DNA from: Rusavskia elegans
Taxonomy: Eukaryota; Ascomycota; Lecanoromycetes; Teloschistales; Teloschistaceae
NCBI GenBank assembly: GCA_011316305.1
Contig: SAUG01000006.1
Coordinates: forward strand, 62,001 to 126,000
Direction of reading: 5' to 3'
Length of the DNA: 64,000 nt
In this document: piece after piece, positions 11,783-23,801 of the stretch
Layout of the letters: each line of letters starts with the position of its first letter
Numbering within the stretch: the stretch's first letter is position 1
Notes under the pieces: generated by a model
What the model was told of the DNA's origin: nothing
The model's input: the letters and a program-made list of their open reading frames with translations, nothing else
The model's database searches: none
Program-made: the position numbers and the translations under genes

Positions 11783-13442
11783 AGTGGCTATTTTTGAGCC
11801 TGAAAGAAAAGGGGGAATCTATAGCAGGACGAAAACGAATGAAGATGTTCCCAAACGAGAGTTGAAACGGATAAACGAAAGACGTCAGAGGCGAGGAATG
11901 AGTGACCCGGCTCTTTTATCGGCGAGAGTGTCTGCTCCAGACAACAGGACTGGAAGACGACTGAAGGGAAAAGAAGGTGATTTTTGACGAGCAGGACGAG
12001 TTGGGTTGAGGCACAGATGTGATATATCATGCTACGGAAAAACGGCGTTCCCCTGACTGGACTCCTGATTTTGAAGCTGGCAAGAACAGGACCATGGTCA
12101 GCTTGAGCCATCGGGTCGACGCATGTGCGTGGTGTGTCCAATCAGCCATGTGTAAAGGAGGGCCAATGGCCGGATTGAATGAACCCAGCGTCTCCACGCG
12201 GCCAACTCAGGCAATGGCGAGAATAGGACGATGGGTGTAAGCGGCTTAATATGAAACGTTGACGTTGGGAAAAGAGGAGATGGTGGGCATTCGATGTGTG
12301 TGTGGACCCTTGTGGCCCGGCGCTAGACACGCAGGAACGAGGGAGATCTTCATGCGACTGGCCAGTCTGGCCATCTTTAGAAGAGCCCCTGAAAGTTTCA
12401 GCTGCAGGGAGGGCCATGGAGGGGGGCCCATTGTGTGCAGAATGGGTGCCGAGTTGGAGGTGTGGCGATCCAGAAAAGGATAACAACCTCGTGAATCAGT
12501 CAAACTGCAATTTCCCTGTACCCACCAGCTTCACATGCTCTGAAGTCCATCATGCGCGTGTCTTGATGTTATTATTGGCAGCAGCTAGTAGGGATGACAG
12601 ACATCCTCTACCCGACCGGGCGGAAGCAAGCTGCACAACATGCTGCTTCCTCCGCTCAGTACTTTGTACTATTAGCCTCGGACACTTTGTCCTTTCTCGC
12701 CCGCTGTGTTGTGAGGAGAATTGGACAATTCCTTCAGGCCGAGTGCCAGCTTATAGTCGGCCATTGGGCTGGGGGATGAAACGACCACGTTGTGCCTGAG
12801 GTCTGTCCAAGTGAACGTTTGCATCTATACTTTGAAACAGTCACTCCCGAGGTCTTACTGTACTCCTCAAAACTATTACTACCCCTCGAACGGCAAAATA
12901 TGCTGTTCTTACCTGATCTCGCTTCTTCCGAACTACGCCGCCATCTTCATACATTAGAGTCAACAGACCAGTCCTGCAGTCTCCTCTGTAGTCAAAGGTG
13001 AGGTGAAACTAGACGACCAACGAGATCAGCCTTCCAGTCCTTATCCTATTCTCCTCGCTTAGGGAACGCACCTCAGGCAGTGACAGGTATGTAAAGGTCA
13101 CTTTACTTGCCTTTTCCCCGTCTTATTGTTTGGCTCTCGGCAAGTTCAAGGCCAGATGAGCACAAGATCACGTCGCTGAAGGGGCAGATTCAGGAGGAAC
13201 AAGAACTTGATAGATCGATCCGAGGGCTTCGTACTCGCACCGTGCCTACTAAACCGGACTATACTAAACGAGTTTCGTCCGGGTGCGAATAGTTCTTCTC
13301 CAGTCCCTGATTGGATCTCGACCGGAGACGTTGGGATTATGTAATTCATGCCAAGACTCGAGTGAGATCGAGTAGTCAAAAACAACCTCGCAGGTAGTAC
13401 CCTCACGCTCTGCAGCGGTCTGTTTGATTGCATTAAACAGCG
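11783..13442. other. Divergent intergenic region
   Basis: Separates the start of the CFEM gene (minus) from the next plus-strand gene and so must hold both promoters. Frames of up to 167 codons (12296-12799) are Cys/Trp/Pro-rich and unlike a real protein. Nothing else is recognised. Confidence 0.4.
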
Positions 13443-14599
13443 ATGTCACAATTCGGCCGCCGACGCTCTTATAGCCCGTCTGCTAATCCACAATCTTCAT
13501 CTCGGCACCATTTCCGTCGCCGGTCGCCATCATCTCCTATCACCAGGGCGCGAGATGTTCGCGCAAACCCAGCCACCCCCGTCAACTTACCGTTCCAAGC
13601 ACAGCTGCTCAGGAAAGGAGATCTTGACGAGTACAAGCCAATGCTCGGGCTGTATCTAGATATTCAGAAACAGCTGGTGCTGGATGAACTAGATGAAAAA
13701 GAATTGAAGGGAAGATGGAAAAGATTCGTTGGCAGATGGTAGGTTCATCTATGCTTCTCATAGTCGAGACGGCATCAGATCGCTTGTGTTTTTCGATGAA
13801 AACATCGTCAGAGATTCACCGCAGAAGGACTTGTGGCTAACACTTGGAGGAATCGAGGAGAATTAGCTGAAGGCTGGTATCACCCCCAGACCTTAAGAAA
13901 GGCACAGTCTGCTGCGAACGATCCAATTACCCCGTCACGAACATCTATCCCAGAAAAATCTTCACAAGACGACGTGATTGAGGATGACGACGATGATGAT
14001 GATGATGGATACGGACCGGCGCTTCCGTCTAAGTCGGATCAGCCCATAGAACGAGCGAGAACCCTGAAGCAATCGGGTCCCTCAATACCAAACATCCAAG
14101 ACCTTGAGCTTCAAAGAGGTACCTCTATCGCTATACCTCAGCCATGTATATGATGCTAACTTCCAGCGTCTTAGAACTCAATGCCGAACGGTCCCTCCAC
14201 GACCTCGAAATCCTCCGCGAGGCGCGCAAGGCCGATCGCAACAGCCAAAAAGAAAGACTTGAGGAGATTGTACCGCGGGCTGCAGCGGGGACCAAAGACC
14301 GCCAGCTTGAACGTAAAGCCGACCTGCGCCTCGCCAACAATGCTTTCGCAGCCTCTAAGACCGATCCTCTCGCCGAAGTGCCTGAAACTGACCTAATGGG
14401 TGATGAGGAAGGTGGATTGGCAGGCTATAAGAAGAGAAAAGGGGAAGAGGAAAGGAAGAGGAACGAGAGGGAGATTAGGAGGGATGAAATATTGAGGGCG
14501 CGGAGGGCTGAGAGGGAAGAGAGGGTGCAAGCGTACAAGGAGAAGGAGGAACGGACGATGGAGGGACTAGTCGCTTTGGCGAAAGCGAGGTTCGGATAG
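13443..14599 (+). CDS. Conserved fungal charged nuclear-type protein (HEL117-annotated family)
   Basis: 329 residues in exons 13443-13738, 13850-14118 and 14175-14599; splicing restores FVGRWNRGELAEGWY and LELQRELNAERS. The N-terminus is Arg/Ser-rich. Then come a conserved segment (DEYKPMLGLYLDIQKQLVLD), a run of eight Asp (IEDDDDDDDDGYGPALP) and a long charged coiled-coil half with KERLEEIVPRAAAGT, LMGDEEGG and AKARFG at the end. Proteins of this type are common in ascomycetes and are often labelled 'RNA helicase HEL117', yet no helicase motif is visible, so that name should not be read as a function. The composition suggests a nuclear, perhaps RNA-related role (inference). Confidence 0.85.
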
Positions 14600-15784
14600 G
14601 ATATCTCAAAGCTATCACGAAACCAACGAGGAATCTACTGAATAACTCACGGCAACCAACACAAAAGAGTCCATTACTCCTCCTACAAGACCACTGTCCT
14701 GTGCATTTCGAAGGCGTCGAAGTGAGTGAGGACTGCACTTCGAGACGTGCAAGTACTTGGCAATCTATGTCTGAGACATCAATGGTTCACGATGCTCATT
14801 TTGCCATCACAATATCTCTCGTAGCACTCATCAGGTCTTTTGCGTTCGTCAATAACTCTGCAGCAGGGCCCAGCTCTCGTTGCGAACATGATAAGTCCCA
14901 GCGGTTGCTTGTGAAAAATATTGATTTCTTGATGAGATAAAATATAGTTGGCGTACGGTACCTCGAAACATCGGACTTTGAGCGCTCAAGGCGGCGGCGA
15001 CTACACCATTCTTCCGCATGACCCCCTATGCAGATTCGTTCCAAAATATCTGTAATAATGTCCTGTAACAACCGAGGGGCTCGAGATACTACTCTAGGAC
15101 TAGCTCAAACTGGTGGGGCAGCGAGAGCCCCACCGTCTGACAGACTGAAAAGGATGATTGATATTATCGTTGCGTTGTACAGGACATTATTGATCAGTAC
15201 ATGACTCACCTGGGTGTCCTTTCAACAAGACGATGCTTTGGGTCATATGGAATACACGCGGCCAAAGTGTATATTTGTCGATTCGTCCCATGGTTCGTGG
15301 ACTGCCGAGTTTGGCTCAGACAAGCCTGGAGCCTTCTGCCCGGGCAAGCCGGGCTACCTGGCGGTTCCAGGCGGACAGATTGGGCTAATGGGCACAAGAT
15401 ACAATCAGAAAACAATGATGATAATTGAAGAACGAAGAGACGAACTGTGCTACGCCGAGCAGAACGAACGAATCCGTCACCTCGCGTGCGTCTTGCACCC
15501 TTTGAGAGCCTGTATGCAGCCATAGAGCAGAACCGTCCGAATGGGAGTCGGTAATTGGCGTCGAGTGACACATATTCAACCTTCTCACCGCTCCATCTGA
15601 AAGGGCCAATCAGCGTGGCCCATTTCACTAGCGCCCTTGTTTTCGTGGGATGGAGTCAAACTTCTGCTCCTCCACCTTTTCTCTTTTCCTTTCCTCAGAC
15701 CACTCAACAGACAACGAAGTCGCACTACAGATCCAAATCCAAAGCATACAAGTCTTCTTTCCCCCTTCAATATCGTCGATCAAC
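14600..15784. other. Intergenic, no gene recognised
   Basis: Short frames only. A minus-strand frame at 15206-15628 and plus-strand frames at 15201-15525 show no domain or splice support. Confidence 0.4.
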
Positions 15785-16316
15785 ATGCCGCAGGCAATCG
15801 CTGAGCTGTAAATCCCAACTGGGGGGCATGTGCTTCCCTCGCATGCCCTCCAGTTCTGGCCCAGCCCAACGAGTTTCAATCGATTATCGACGATATCAAA
15901 GACTTCGACTGCTGAAAAGCATCCTTCGCTCCACTGTTCGAGGTCTTCTTCACCAGCACAACAGGTCGCGCGCTCCTCGGTCCTCGAGACTGCAGAGGAT
16001 TTGTGTGGTCTGCTCACTCCAGCTCCATCCGGCTCTCGTTCCTCAACCTCAGAAGTACCATCAAAACCAAGGTCCCCGACTCTCTCCACGTTTTCCACCG
16101 CGCATTGAGTCTTTATCCACCCTGAGACATCTCGTGCCAATTCGCAACGAACTCGTCGATTGCTCGTTGGTTCAACGCAAACACCTGCACAAAGCTGCCC
16201 GACTCGATTGACCGTATCTCCCACATATACCGACCCCAACCTATTTCAAGACGTTTCACCAAATGCAACAAGTCGCAAGATTGACGCCTATGACGGGTGG
16301 CAGAATCTCATCCGTT
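15785..16316 (+). pseudogene. Decayed coding stretch upstream of the 703-residue protein gene
   Basis: From about 15856 one frame has strong fungal codon bias and reads like an ordered protein: AQPNEFQSIIDDIKDFDC, KASFAPLFEVFFTSTTGR, GFVWSAHSSSIRLSFLN, TKVPDSLHVFHRALSLYPP. It is cut by in-frame TGA codons at 15913-15915, 16123-16125 and 16282-16284. No GT donor lies in the bases just before the first. A possible start (MPQAIAEL, ATG at 15785, donor GTAAAT at 15808, acceptor at 15853) joins one base out of phase. Near 16274 the protein-like reading moves to another frame (SRKIDAYDGWQNLIR, then TGA at 16314-16316). This looks like the eroded 5' part of a gene, perhaps the original N-terminus of the ORF that follows. 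Sequencing error or unusual splicing is not excluded. Confidence 0.45.
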
Positions 16317-18432
16317 GACTTCGCTTCGACTGGCGATTATTCGCAACACTACAGACTCGGTAGCTCTCAAGGTCACCACAGGCGTGCAGACATGTTTGCA
16401 TCCAACGCAGTTTCAGGTCTTGACGCCACGGCGCCTGGCGTTGGCCCGGCTGATGGCACTGAGAAAAATCCATCTGATGGCGCAGAGTCGGATGAAAAAG
16501 GCGCCAGTGTCGAAGACCCAGATGTCCTTGCCCCGTCTGACACCACCTACAACCCAACTCAAAGTCAGGCGGGGCCCCATACAACAACTACCCAAAAATC
16601 AGAAATGGAAAGCATCGCTGCTAGAGAAGCATCTTGCAGTGGCGCTAAACTCGTCTCCTATGCTGAAGTCGCTACCATCTCTGATGAAGACGATTACACT
16701 GGAGTGGATCTCATCAGCGAGTCTGGCGACGATGAGCCAATCATTGATTCCCTGGAGGAAAAGGCTGCCATTGGTTCCGAAGGAGATGACGCTGACGGTG
16801 CGCATCCTCGATCTCCACCTAATTCACCATATGACGCTTTCTCCTTCACCTCAGGCCAGATAGATTTCGATCTCGATCCGTTCCTTACGGATGATATATT
16901 CTTCAAAGAACAAATCAACATCCTCGATCATCATGAAGGCGCAATCGATACAGATTTCTTTGCATCTCCCAATAATTTCAGAGTTGCATCACCCTTGGCA
17001 GAGACGCCACGCCGCCGTGTGCGCTTTGCCGACCCTCTAATGCTGCCATCGGAGGCTAGTAAGCTACTCTCGACTGACCTCGACAGTGGGCGCACCCCCT
17101 CGGCGCAACTCGGCGACGATACGTCGAAGCAGAATAATGAGCACGCTGATACCGAACACAAGTCTTGTGACGGCCATGTCGGGACAGTTGACGGAGCTAT
17201 GCGCTCCACAGGGAGAGTTGGTGATATTAATACCTTTGATGTATTCGAACCAATGAACAGCGACGATGACCAGGAAGACAACGACGAGGATACCGACAGC
17301 TCAGTAGGGAGCTCCAGCGGATATGCGAGTAGGTCTTGAGAAGCAATCGGCATCTCAATCCCTATAACTGACCGTACTGCTGCTAGCCGATCAAGGAGAA
17401 ACCACTGAAGAGGAAGATGTTCCGGCATCCGCAACCGCACGTCCATCAGCTGTGTTGCGCGACTCCTCAAGCGTGGCGCTTGACAATAGCTTCACTGGCC
17501 AGCCTCTGTCCCAAGCCCCAACCACAAACTTTCGATCTGGCCGCCGATGGGGCCCTACCTTGGGTTCGTTCGTCACGGATCCGACAAAGCCAATTGCCGT
17601 CGTTGCTAGAGACGGGAAGCAGCTTATCATCTATCCTGCTCAGCGTCCTGCCAGTCGAGGAGGCAAAGTGTTCCCTTCAATCGTAAGTAGCGGTCAGAGC
17701 AGCGTACAAGCAAGCCCACGGACTGCGGTAGCAAGAATGACGGCACCTTCTCGCCCCACGGCGACTGACGACAGCGAATTGGAGCGGAGTGAGATGTCAA
17801 GCCAGGACATGGCGACGCCAATGCTCAGCGCCAGCCCAAATTTGATGATGGCAGGCCTCGGTCTCGGTATTGGTAACATGTTCAGTGGCCATGCGATGGG
17901 TCCGCCAGAAGCTTTCTTCCCTTTCCAGAGTATCGGAGCTGACGGCACGATGATCATTGACGGGCTCGACGTGGGTTATGACGACGTCTCGTCGGAAGAG
18001 GAGGGCGAAGATCTTCTGAACATTGAAGACTTCATTAACCTTAGGGGGGATACAGAAGACAGCGATGGGGATGCCGAGAGTATGGTCGAGAGCGGATTAT
18101 CACCCGCAACATCTTCTCCAACGCAAAGCGCCGCGAAGGCCGCATCTATGGCACCATCACCCACCCAACCATCATTTCTGGACCATCTGGACAAGGGCAT
18201 GGTGACTGCGTTCCGTCGCAATCAATATGATTACGAATCTAATGAATCTAATGCCTTCGGACAACCAAGCAAATCACCCTTTCGTATCGCTAATGCCATC
18301 AAGGCAAATGCATTCATGGCGTCAAACACACCACTTGGATCGTCTGGGAAGAGAAAGCTGAGTGATCAACATGGTGGCTCGCCTAGCTACGACCCTGCCT
18401 TCACCAAAAGGCGCATACCAAATCAATGTTGA
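16263..18432 (+). CDS. Conserved fungal disordered protein, unknown function
   Basis: 703 residues from exons 16263-17328 and 17387-18432; the junction reads GYATDQGE. The protein is acidic and mostly disordered, with conserved-looking islands. These are FDLDPFLTDDIFFKE, PRRRVRFADPLMLPSE (a basic patch after a Pro), GPTLGSFVTDPTKPIAVVA with DGKQLIIYP, EGEDLLNIEDFINL, and near the C-terminus FLDHLDKGMVTAFRRNQ. The last block resembles one near the end of many ascomycete proteins of unknown function. The N-terminus is uncertain: this ATG is simply the first in the open frame, and the sequence just upstream looks like a decayed coding region that may once have belonged to the same gene. Confidence 0.72.
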
Positions 18433-19116
18433 GATTGACCACCGCAACGAAAACCAAACGATAGTTACTGAGTAGAGAACTACAAGAAGACTCCGAAGCG
18501 AATGGTGAGTGAGCGAAAGAGTTCACAGAGGACACGCATATGGAAGAGGTTGCAGAGAAGGAGCTGCGCCTAAACCGACGACAATCATCGCTTTATGAGC
18601 CATGAGCTATGACGATACGGTCGTTCCATTGATCAAGAGGGCTAGGTCTGGCGTTGGCTGTGTATGATGGTCATTGAGAAAAAACACGCATGAAGACGGA
18701 GTTGTGGGGATAGGTGCGGGAGTAATGTATAGGGGTTCCGGGTTGTTTCCTTCATGTCTTCGAGGTGTCTGCTCGCCTCCATTCTGCTGCAAAAGCTCGG
18801 TTTATTTTCGAAGATACCACAAAAGCTGTTTGTTCCCTTTTCCCCCCTTTTACCTTTTCGAATGTTACCTAAGTAGCACCTCATGTAGTGTTCTGTGACG
18901 CACTCTAGAGTATCTACTAGATATAGATGGTCCCGAATTCATTCCGTCTCACTCTCTCTGTTCATACAATGAGTCCGCAATCCCTTGAACTGGGAAAGTT
19001 TGCATTCAAGTCGCGGAACATAAAATCGGCATATGTCTCGAGATAACAAGCTTCTGGAGGCTCTTTCAAGATCATGCATGTATCAGAAACATTCGATTTT
19101 TGTCGCATGAATATTA
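18433..19116. other. Convergent 3' flanks
   Basis: Lies between two genes that end towards each other, so it mainly holds 3' untranslated sequence. Nothing else is recognised. Confidence 0.45.
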
Positions 19117-19839
19117 TCACGCTTCATACATCTCGCCTCTCGCCCAGCCATCCGCCTTGCGCAACGTCAATCGATCGATATCAATCCCCTCAATCATTCT
19201 CACCTACACAAAACCGTCAGCAACGCGCCTTATCAACCAACCAATACTCAAAAACCGCACCCAAAAGCCAGCAACAGGAACAACATCAACCCACACTCTC
19301 TCCTCCCTCTGTCCTCCCTCTCCCCTCCCCGCAAAACCCGTAAAGTAAAAGAAAAAAAAAAAAGTCAAATCACAAAAAAAAATCCCACATACATTAATCC
19401 CAACCATCGGTTCCCTCCCCTCCTGACTCTTCTTGAAATAATTAAACAACGCCACACTGCTGCCGCACCCAGGGCAAAACATATGCGTGCGCTCGCACGG
19501 TCCGTATTCGTAACCCTGCAGGGCGTCTTTGCCGCTCAGCCAGACGATGTCGTGCGTGTGGGAGGCAGGGTAGATGTTTAGGTAGCCGTTTTTGGTGCAG
19601 ATGGAGCAGTTGCAGTTATAGGGGGTGGAATATGTGGAGGTTGAGGAGGATGATGATGTTGTGGTGGTGGTTGTTGTTGTTGTAGAGGACGATGAGTCAG
19701 GGTTGGGTGAAGGAGGTTCTCCGGAAGGAGCAGCAGCAGGGTATAGGGGCGCGATGCGTAGACGCAGGCGGACGAGGCGGCAGTGGCAGTTAGCTGAGTA
19801 CCAGGTTTTGGGTTGCTGGTCGTTTGGCGAGGATGACAT
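19117..19839 (-). CDS. GFA-domain (glutathione-dependent formaldehyde-activating-like / CENP-V) protein
   Basis: 177 residues in exons 19393-19839 and 19117-19203. Zinc-binding Cys motifs in family order are WYSANCHC, CNCSICTKNGYLNIYP and FCPGCGSSV; the short last exon adds VRMIEGIDIDRLTLRKADGW. The usual CxCG of the first motif is CHCR here. A low-complexity insert (Pro/Ser, then nine Thr and five Ser) separates the first two motifs. The 189-nt intron contains two poly-A runs on the plus strand. The ATG at 19837-19839 gives a normal family length. An in-frame ATG at 20038-20040 would add 67 Arg/His-rich residues that could act as a mitochondrial presequence or be 5' leader. Real substrates of such proteins are mostly unknown. 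Confidence 0.82.
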
Positions 19840-20670
19840 TGTGGGTTTTGTTTTGTTGTAAGATTTAGGGCGGCGGATGAGTTGTCGAAATGGTTGTAGA
19901 TGACTGTGCGAGTGTGCGTACTTCATACGGCGAAAGGCTATACGTAAGGCTTGGCGCGTAAGCATGGGCTGGCTCTTGCTCCTGGGCGTTGTGAACGTTG
20001 AGGGGTATGATGTATCCGTCTCAAAGTGTGCCGAGGTCATATTCTCTGCTGCTGCAAGTAGACGTTGTTAGGATCCCTGAAGTGAATTATTAGTATTGTA
20101 GCGGTAATACATGATCTCCTATCATCGTTGATCCCTCATATGTAACTCTCTCTCTACTGGAGATCAGTTCCACATGGTATTTATCACACCCTACATGACT
20201 CATCGCAGTCCATCTTTCATCTTCGTAAACTTGCTCTCCATCGTTGAATCCGCCGGGTTGAGGTAGGCTCCCAGATACGCTTCGCTGCCCCTGATGTATT
20301 CCTCCATACAGTAGCTTGTTAAAGATCATCTCTCGAAAAAAGGGGAGCCGAATCCTGCTTTGGACTCAGTATGTGCAACGGCTGTTGAATGCTGGAAAAA
20401 GTCAGCATTCGCTACGACTGAGTCCATATAGCTCAAGTAAAGAAGAACTTACCTGATATAGTTTTTGTAGGGAAACTTAAGTGAAGAATCAACGGACCCT
20501 CATGGATTTTGCAGCCGTTTCATTGTACGCAAGCCAAGCTGGAACATGAGTTGAGGAACGCTGTGGTGGGAATGTGTTTCCGATAGCTTCAGCGTTTCAT
20601 TGAACGTATGGCCAGGACGACATAGCCCCAAAGATAGAATCCTTGGGAGCCATATGTGCCTTCAATGCGT
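19840..20670. other. Intergenic, possible N-terminal extension of the GFA gene
   Basis: Up to 20040 the GFA reading frame stays open from an upstream ATG. Beyond that no gene is seen before the stop codon of the PAQR gene. Confidence 0.4.
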
Positions 20671-21840
20671 CTAGCACACCAGCGCCGTCTTAGAATGCTC
20701 GTAAGCCCTAAGCAACCCCATAAGATGCGACATAGCAGCGAACAAGATAAGCACATGGAATATCTGATGCGAGCTTCCCCATACATCAAACCTCCCGGGT
20801 TCAAACCGTTCAGGGACGCGCGCCTGCTCCGTCAAAACCAATTCAGAAAGCTGAACACCTCGATGAATGCGCTGCCGGTGGGATCAAATGACTTGCTGCG
20901 TAGATAGCGGCACCGAGCACGTATAGAAAGCCTTGGAGGATGAGCCATGAAAGGCCTATTCTGTCGTTCATCTGCTGCAGGCCGTAGAGCTTCACGCCGT
21001 GCAGCACAGGGATGACGGCCGATAGTCCCATGGCGACGAACATGCTTGCTCGAAACGGTCGCCATTTCGGTGTGCGGAATTTAGGGGAGACGGAGACGAT
21101 GATGCAGTCGATACCGAGTATCGAGATCTTTACTTTCGGCATTGTCATGTCAGCAAAATATATATATGTATTACCCTACCAATACCCCCCCCCTCAACCC
21201 CCTGGCGTCCCCACCGGTCATAAAGAAAATTGTGATTAAAAGACATAGAGAAAAAGAAATCAATTGAACATACCATCGACCAATACGTCCATCTCAACCC
21301 CTTCTCATCCTCACACCCAAAACCATGCCACAAACTCGGTACAAAGCTCCCCCAGATCAACGCCACGATCCCCACATAATCCCCCCTATTCGCTCTCACC
21401 GCCCATCGTTCCGAATGGCAGCTCACGGTATGATACGCCGCACTCACACCCAAACACCCTATCACGGCCGCAAAAAAGATGCCGAAAACAATGACGTCTG
21501 CTGTTTCAACCCCAGGATCGCGGCCTTCGAAGAGGTAAAGAAAGATGCCGATGAAGAGAAAGAGGAAGCTACCCAGGAGGTGGGAATGAATGTTGATGGT
21601 TTCGTTATGCAGGTAGAGGAGCGATTGGAGGCATTTGGCCAGGGAGTAAGTGGGGGCCGGACGGTAAGATGTGAGGATGTAGGCGTTATCTTGGTGCCAG
21701 GCTGGGAGGGAGTGGTAGTTGAGAAGGAAGGGGCCGGAAGGAGGGGTGGTGGCGAGGAGTTTGCGGGTTAGGTCGCTGGAAGAGACGGGGGCGGAGACTG
21801 TGCGGTGCGGAAGATAACGGCGGCGGACGGGGGAGGTCAT
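20671..21840 (-). CDS. PAQR / haemolysin-III family membrane protein (AdipoR/Izh-like)
   Basis: 316 residues from exons 21274-21840, 20897-21127 and 20671-20823. Seven membrane segments are expected. Family motifs are NETINIHSHLLG at the first helix, AAYHTVSCHSERW after the third, and SSHQIFHVLILFAAMSH in the last exon. The conserved His residues in these motifs bind zinc in adiponectin-receptor structures. Yeast Izh relatives affect zinc and sterol homeostasis, and ceramidase-like activity is proposed for the superfamily. The first intron is GT-AG. The second works only as a GC-AG intron (donor GCAAGT, 20896), which restores GAAIYAARVPERFEPGRFDVWG. The start ATG at 21838-21840 is the first in frame. 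Confidence 0.9.
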
Positions 21841-22291
21841 TTGGTTTGATATTTTATGGGTCACATTGTCAGTCGACGGATCTATGGTGGAGGCGTGTGG
21901 ACCTTGCTGGGAAATTGGTGAGAAGCAGTGGATTTGGCTGGGGACTTGGCCTTGAGGGCCAAAAGATGAGATGAGGTTGGGGTGCAAAAAGATGATTGGA
22001 GTCTTGGCGAGCCCCTTTTCATGAATCTCCTACACGGACTTGTGATACCAAGCAGTGAAAGCAATGTGCTCAAACTTTTGTTTTCTCTATGGTTTGGGTG
22101 CTCGAAGACCATGCGGTGAGCTTGTTTTGTAATGGTATCATCTAGTTGCTGAGTGCTGTACTAAGCTTTCTATCTCTAACCATACTCTTTCGTTCGGTGG
22201 ACTGGGCATTCGACCCTCGAGTCGGCACCCAAACTGAAGGCCCGCCAGGGATTCCACCTCTGCGCAACCACTGTACTAGCGCCTCCAAACA
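21841..22291. other. Intergenic, nothing recognised
   Basis: Upstream region of the PAQR gene and 3' flank of the BCS1-like gene; no further feature is seen. Confidence 0.4.
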
Positions 22292-23801
22292 TCATGATCG
22301 CCTAAGCTCAGGAGCTCCAGCTATAGCCCCTTCCATGCTATGCTTGTTTTTCAGGAAAAGTCCTTGCAACGCAGCCGTACTCGTCATATTGACTGATTCC
22401 GGAGGCTCCTGACCTTCCGCTTGAACAAATCCAAGCTCTTCCAATGCCTGCAGGAACCGTGTCTGATTAACACCATCCTCGTCTATGTCGCCGTAAAACC
22501 TTTTCCAGAGCTGCGCGGCCTGGTAGCGAGTAGCCTCACCCAACCGTATCGTCATGTCGACTCGACCGGGTCGGACTAGGGCGGCATCAAGTCTTGCCAC
22601 GTGATTGGTCGTGAGGAACAGGATCCTTTCTTCCCCACTGGTAATTCCGTCGATGGCGTTTAATAGACCTGCAAATGTGACATTGGCCCCACGGTAACCG
22701 GACTCATCGGACATAGTGCGCCCACTGAACGCTGCGTCGACGTCCTCGAGTACAACGAACGTCCGTTTCGGAAGAATGGTAATCAGGTAGTTCAATCGAT
22801 CATCGGTCAAACCACGTTCGCTCAGGTTGACCATGGCGATGTTGTAGTCGAGGTGCCCAGCTAATGCTTGGATGAATGAGCTCTTGCCGCTACCGGGTAC
22901 GCCATGGAGAAGATAGCCTCGTCGGTATGGTATACAACGGTCATAATACCATTGCTCACTACGGAGAAAATCCTTGACGTCGGCGACGATGTGCTCTTTT
23001 ACCCCCTCGTCGAGGATGACAGACTCTAGCGTCCGTTTGCGGCGAGGTTCCCCGAATTTCTCCCACGAGGCAGTGCGAGGGGTAAATACAATTGTCTTCC
23101 CCTCAACGCTTTTTTGTGCCAGCTCATGCGCTTCGAGGAAGAGGGTCTCGAAGATGTGGCGTTGTGAGTATAGTGTTGTCAACGTGATGGTTTCCCAGGG
23201 ATTGCCGTTGTTGAGGCCTATGGACTTGGTTTCGCGCACGCGGTTGGCGAGGATGAAGGCATTCTTGTAACGCAAGATGTGCCGGCCAGGGCCCGGGATG
23301 AGGGCAAATTGGGTCTGTACGGCACCGTTGGGAAGCTGGGTCTTGGACGTTGCAATGGAAAGGTGATGCATGCGTGTCGGGAAGCGGCGAAGGAGAGATT
23401 CGATGATGCCAACCTTTTCCGAAGGGTTTGATTGGACTGCAGTGCTGAACTGGCGACGATGGTGTATTGTCATCCAGTAGAGAAACCATTGATAGGTGTC
23501 GTCTTTGACGTTGATGTCGACATCTACGAGAAGGCGGCGCTTGAGAAGGCTGGCACCTTGACGAAGACCCTTCTGAGCACCCGCTAGTATCGCAGCAAAT
23601 CCAGCCAGGCCAAGTCCCTATGTGTTATATATGAGCGTAAGCCTGGCGCAATATGAGGATCTGGCCTACACCGGTGAAGAAAGGGTTCCCTGCGAATTGA
23701 GCAAAGAACCCATCTGGAGCGGAAGATGTTGAGACAGTGGCCCCTTTCTCTGGGGAGCTGGATTGAATAACATGCTGTATGTCAGATGGGGATGCTGACA
23801 T
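22292..23801 (-). CDS. BCS1-like AAA ATPase
   Basis: 485 residues in two exons (23670-23801 and 22292-23617). The N-terminal part carries a hydrophobic stretch (GLGLAGFAAILAGAQKG, about residues 45-61), as in Bcs1, whose membrane segment anchors it in the mitochondrial inner membrane. A BCS1_N-type region follows, then an AAA module: Walker A GVPGSGKSS (about 283-291), Walker B FVVLEDVDAAF, sensor motif LFLTTNHV and arginine finger region RPGRVDMTI. Yeast Bcs1 inserts the Rieske protein into complex III. Moulds carry many BCS1-like paralogues, so this need not be the true orthologue. The neighbour across the divergent promoter also looks mitochondrial. Confidence 0.9.

Noticed and set aside
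12296..12799. Plus-strand ORF of 167 codons between the CFEM gene and the next gene
   Set aside because: Cys/Trp/Pro-heavy composition, no domain, no codon bias, no splice signals.
15628..16239. Minus-strand ORF of 203 codons
   Set aside because: No family features; codon bias favours the plus strand, where protein-like blocks are seen in spite of the TGA codons.
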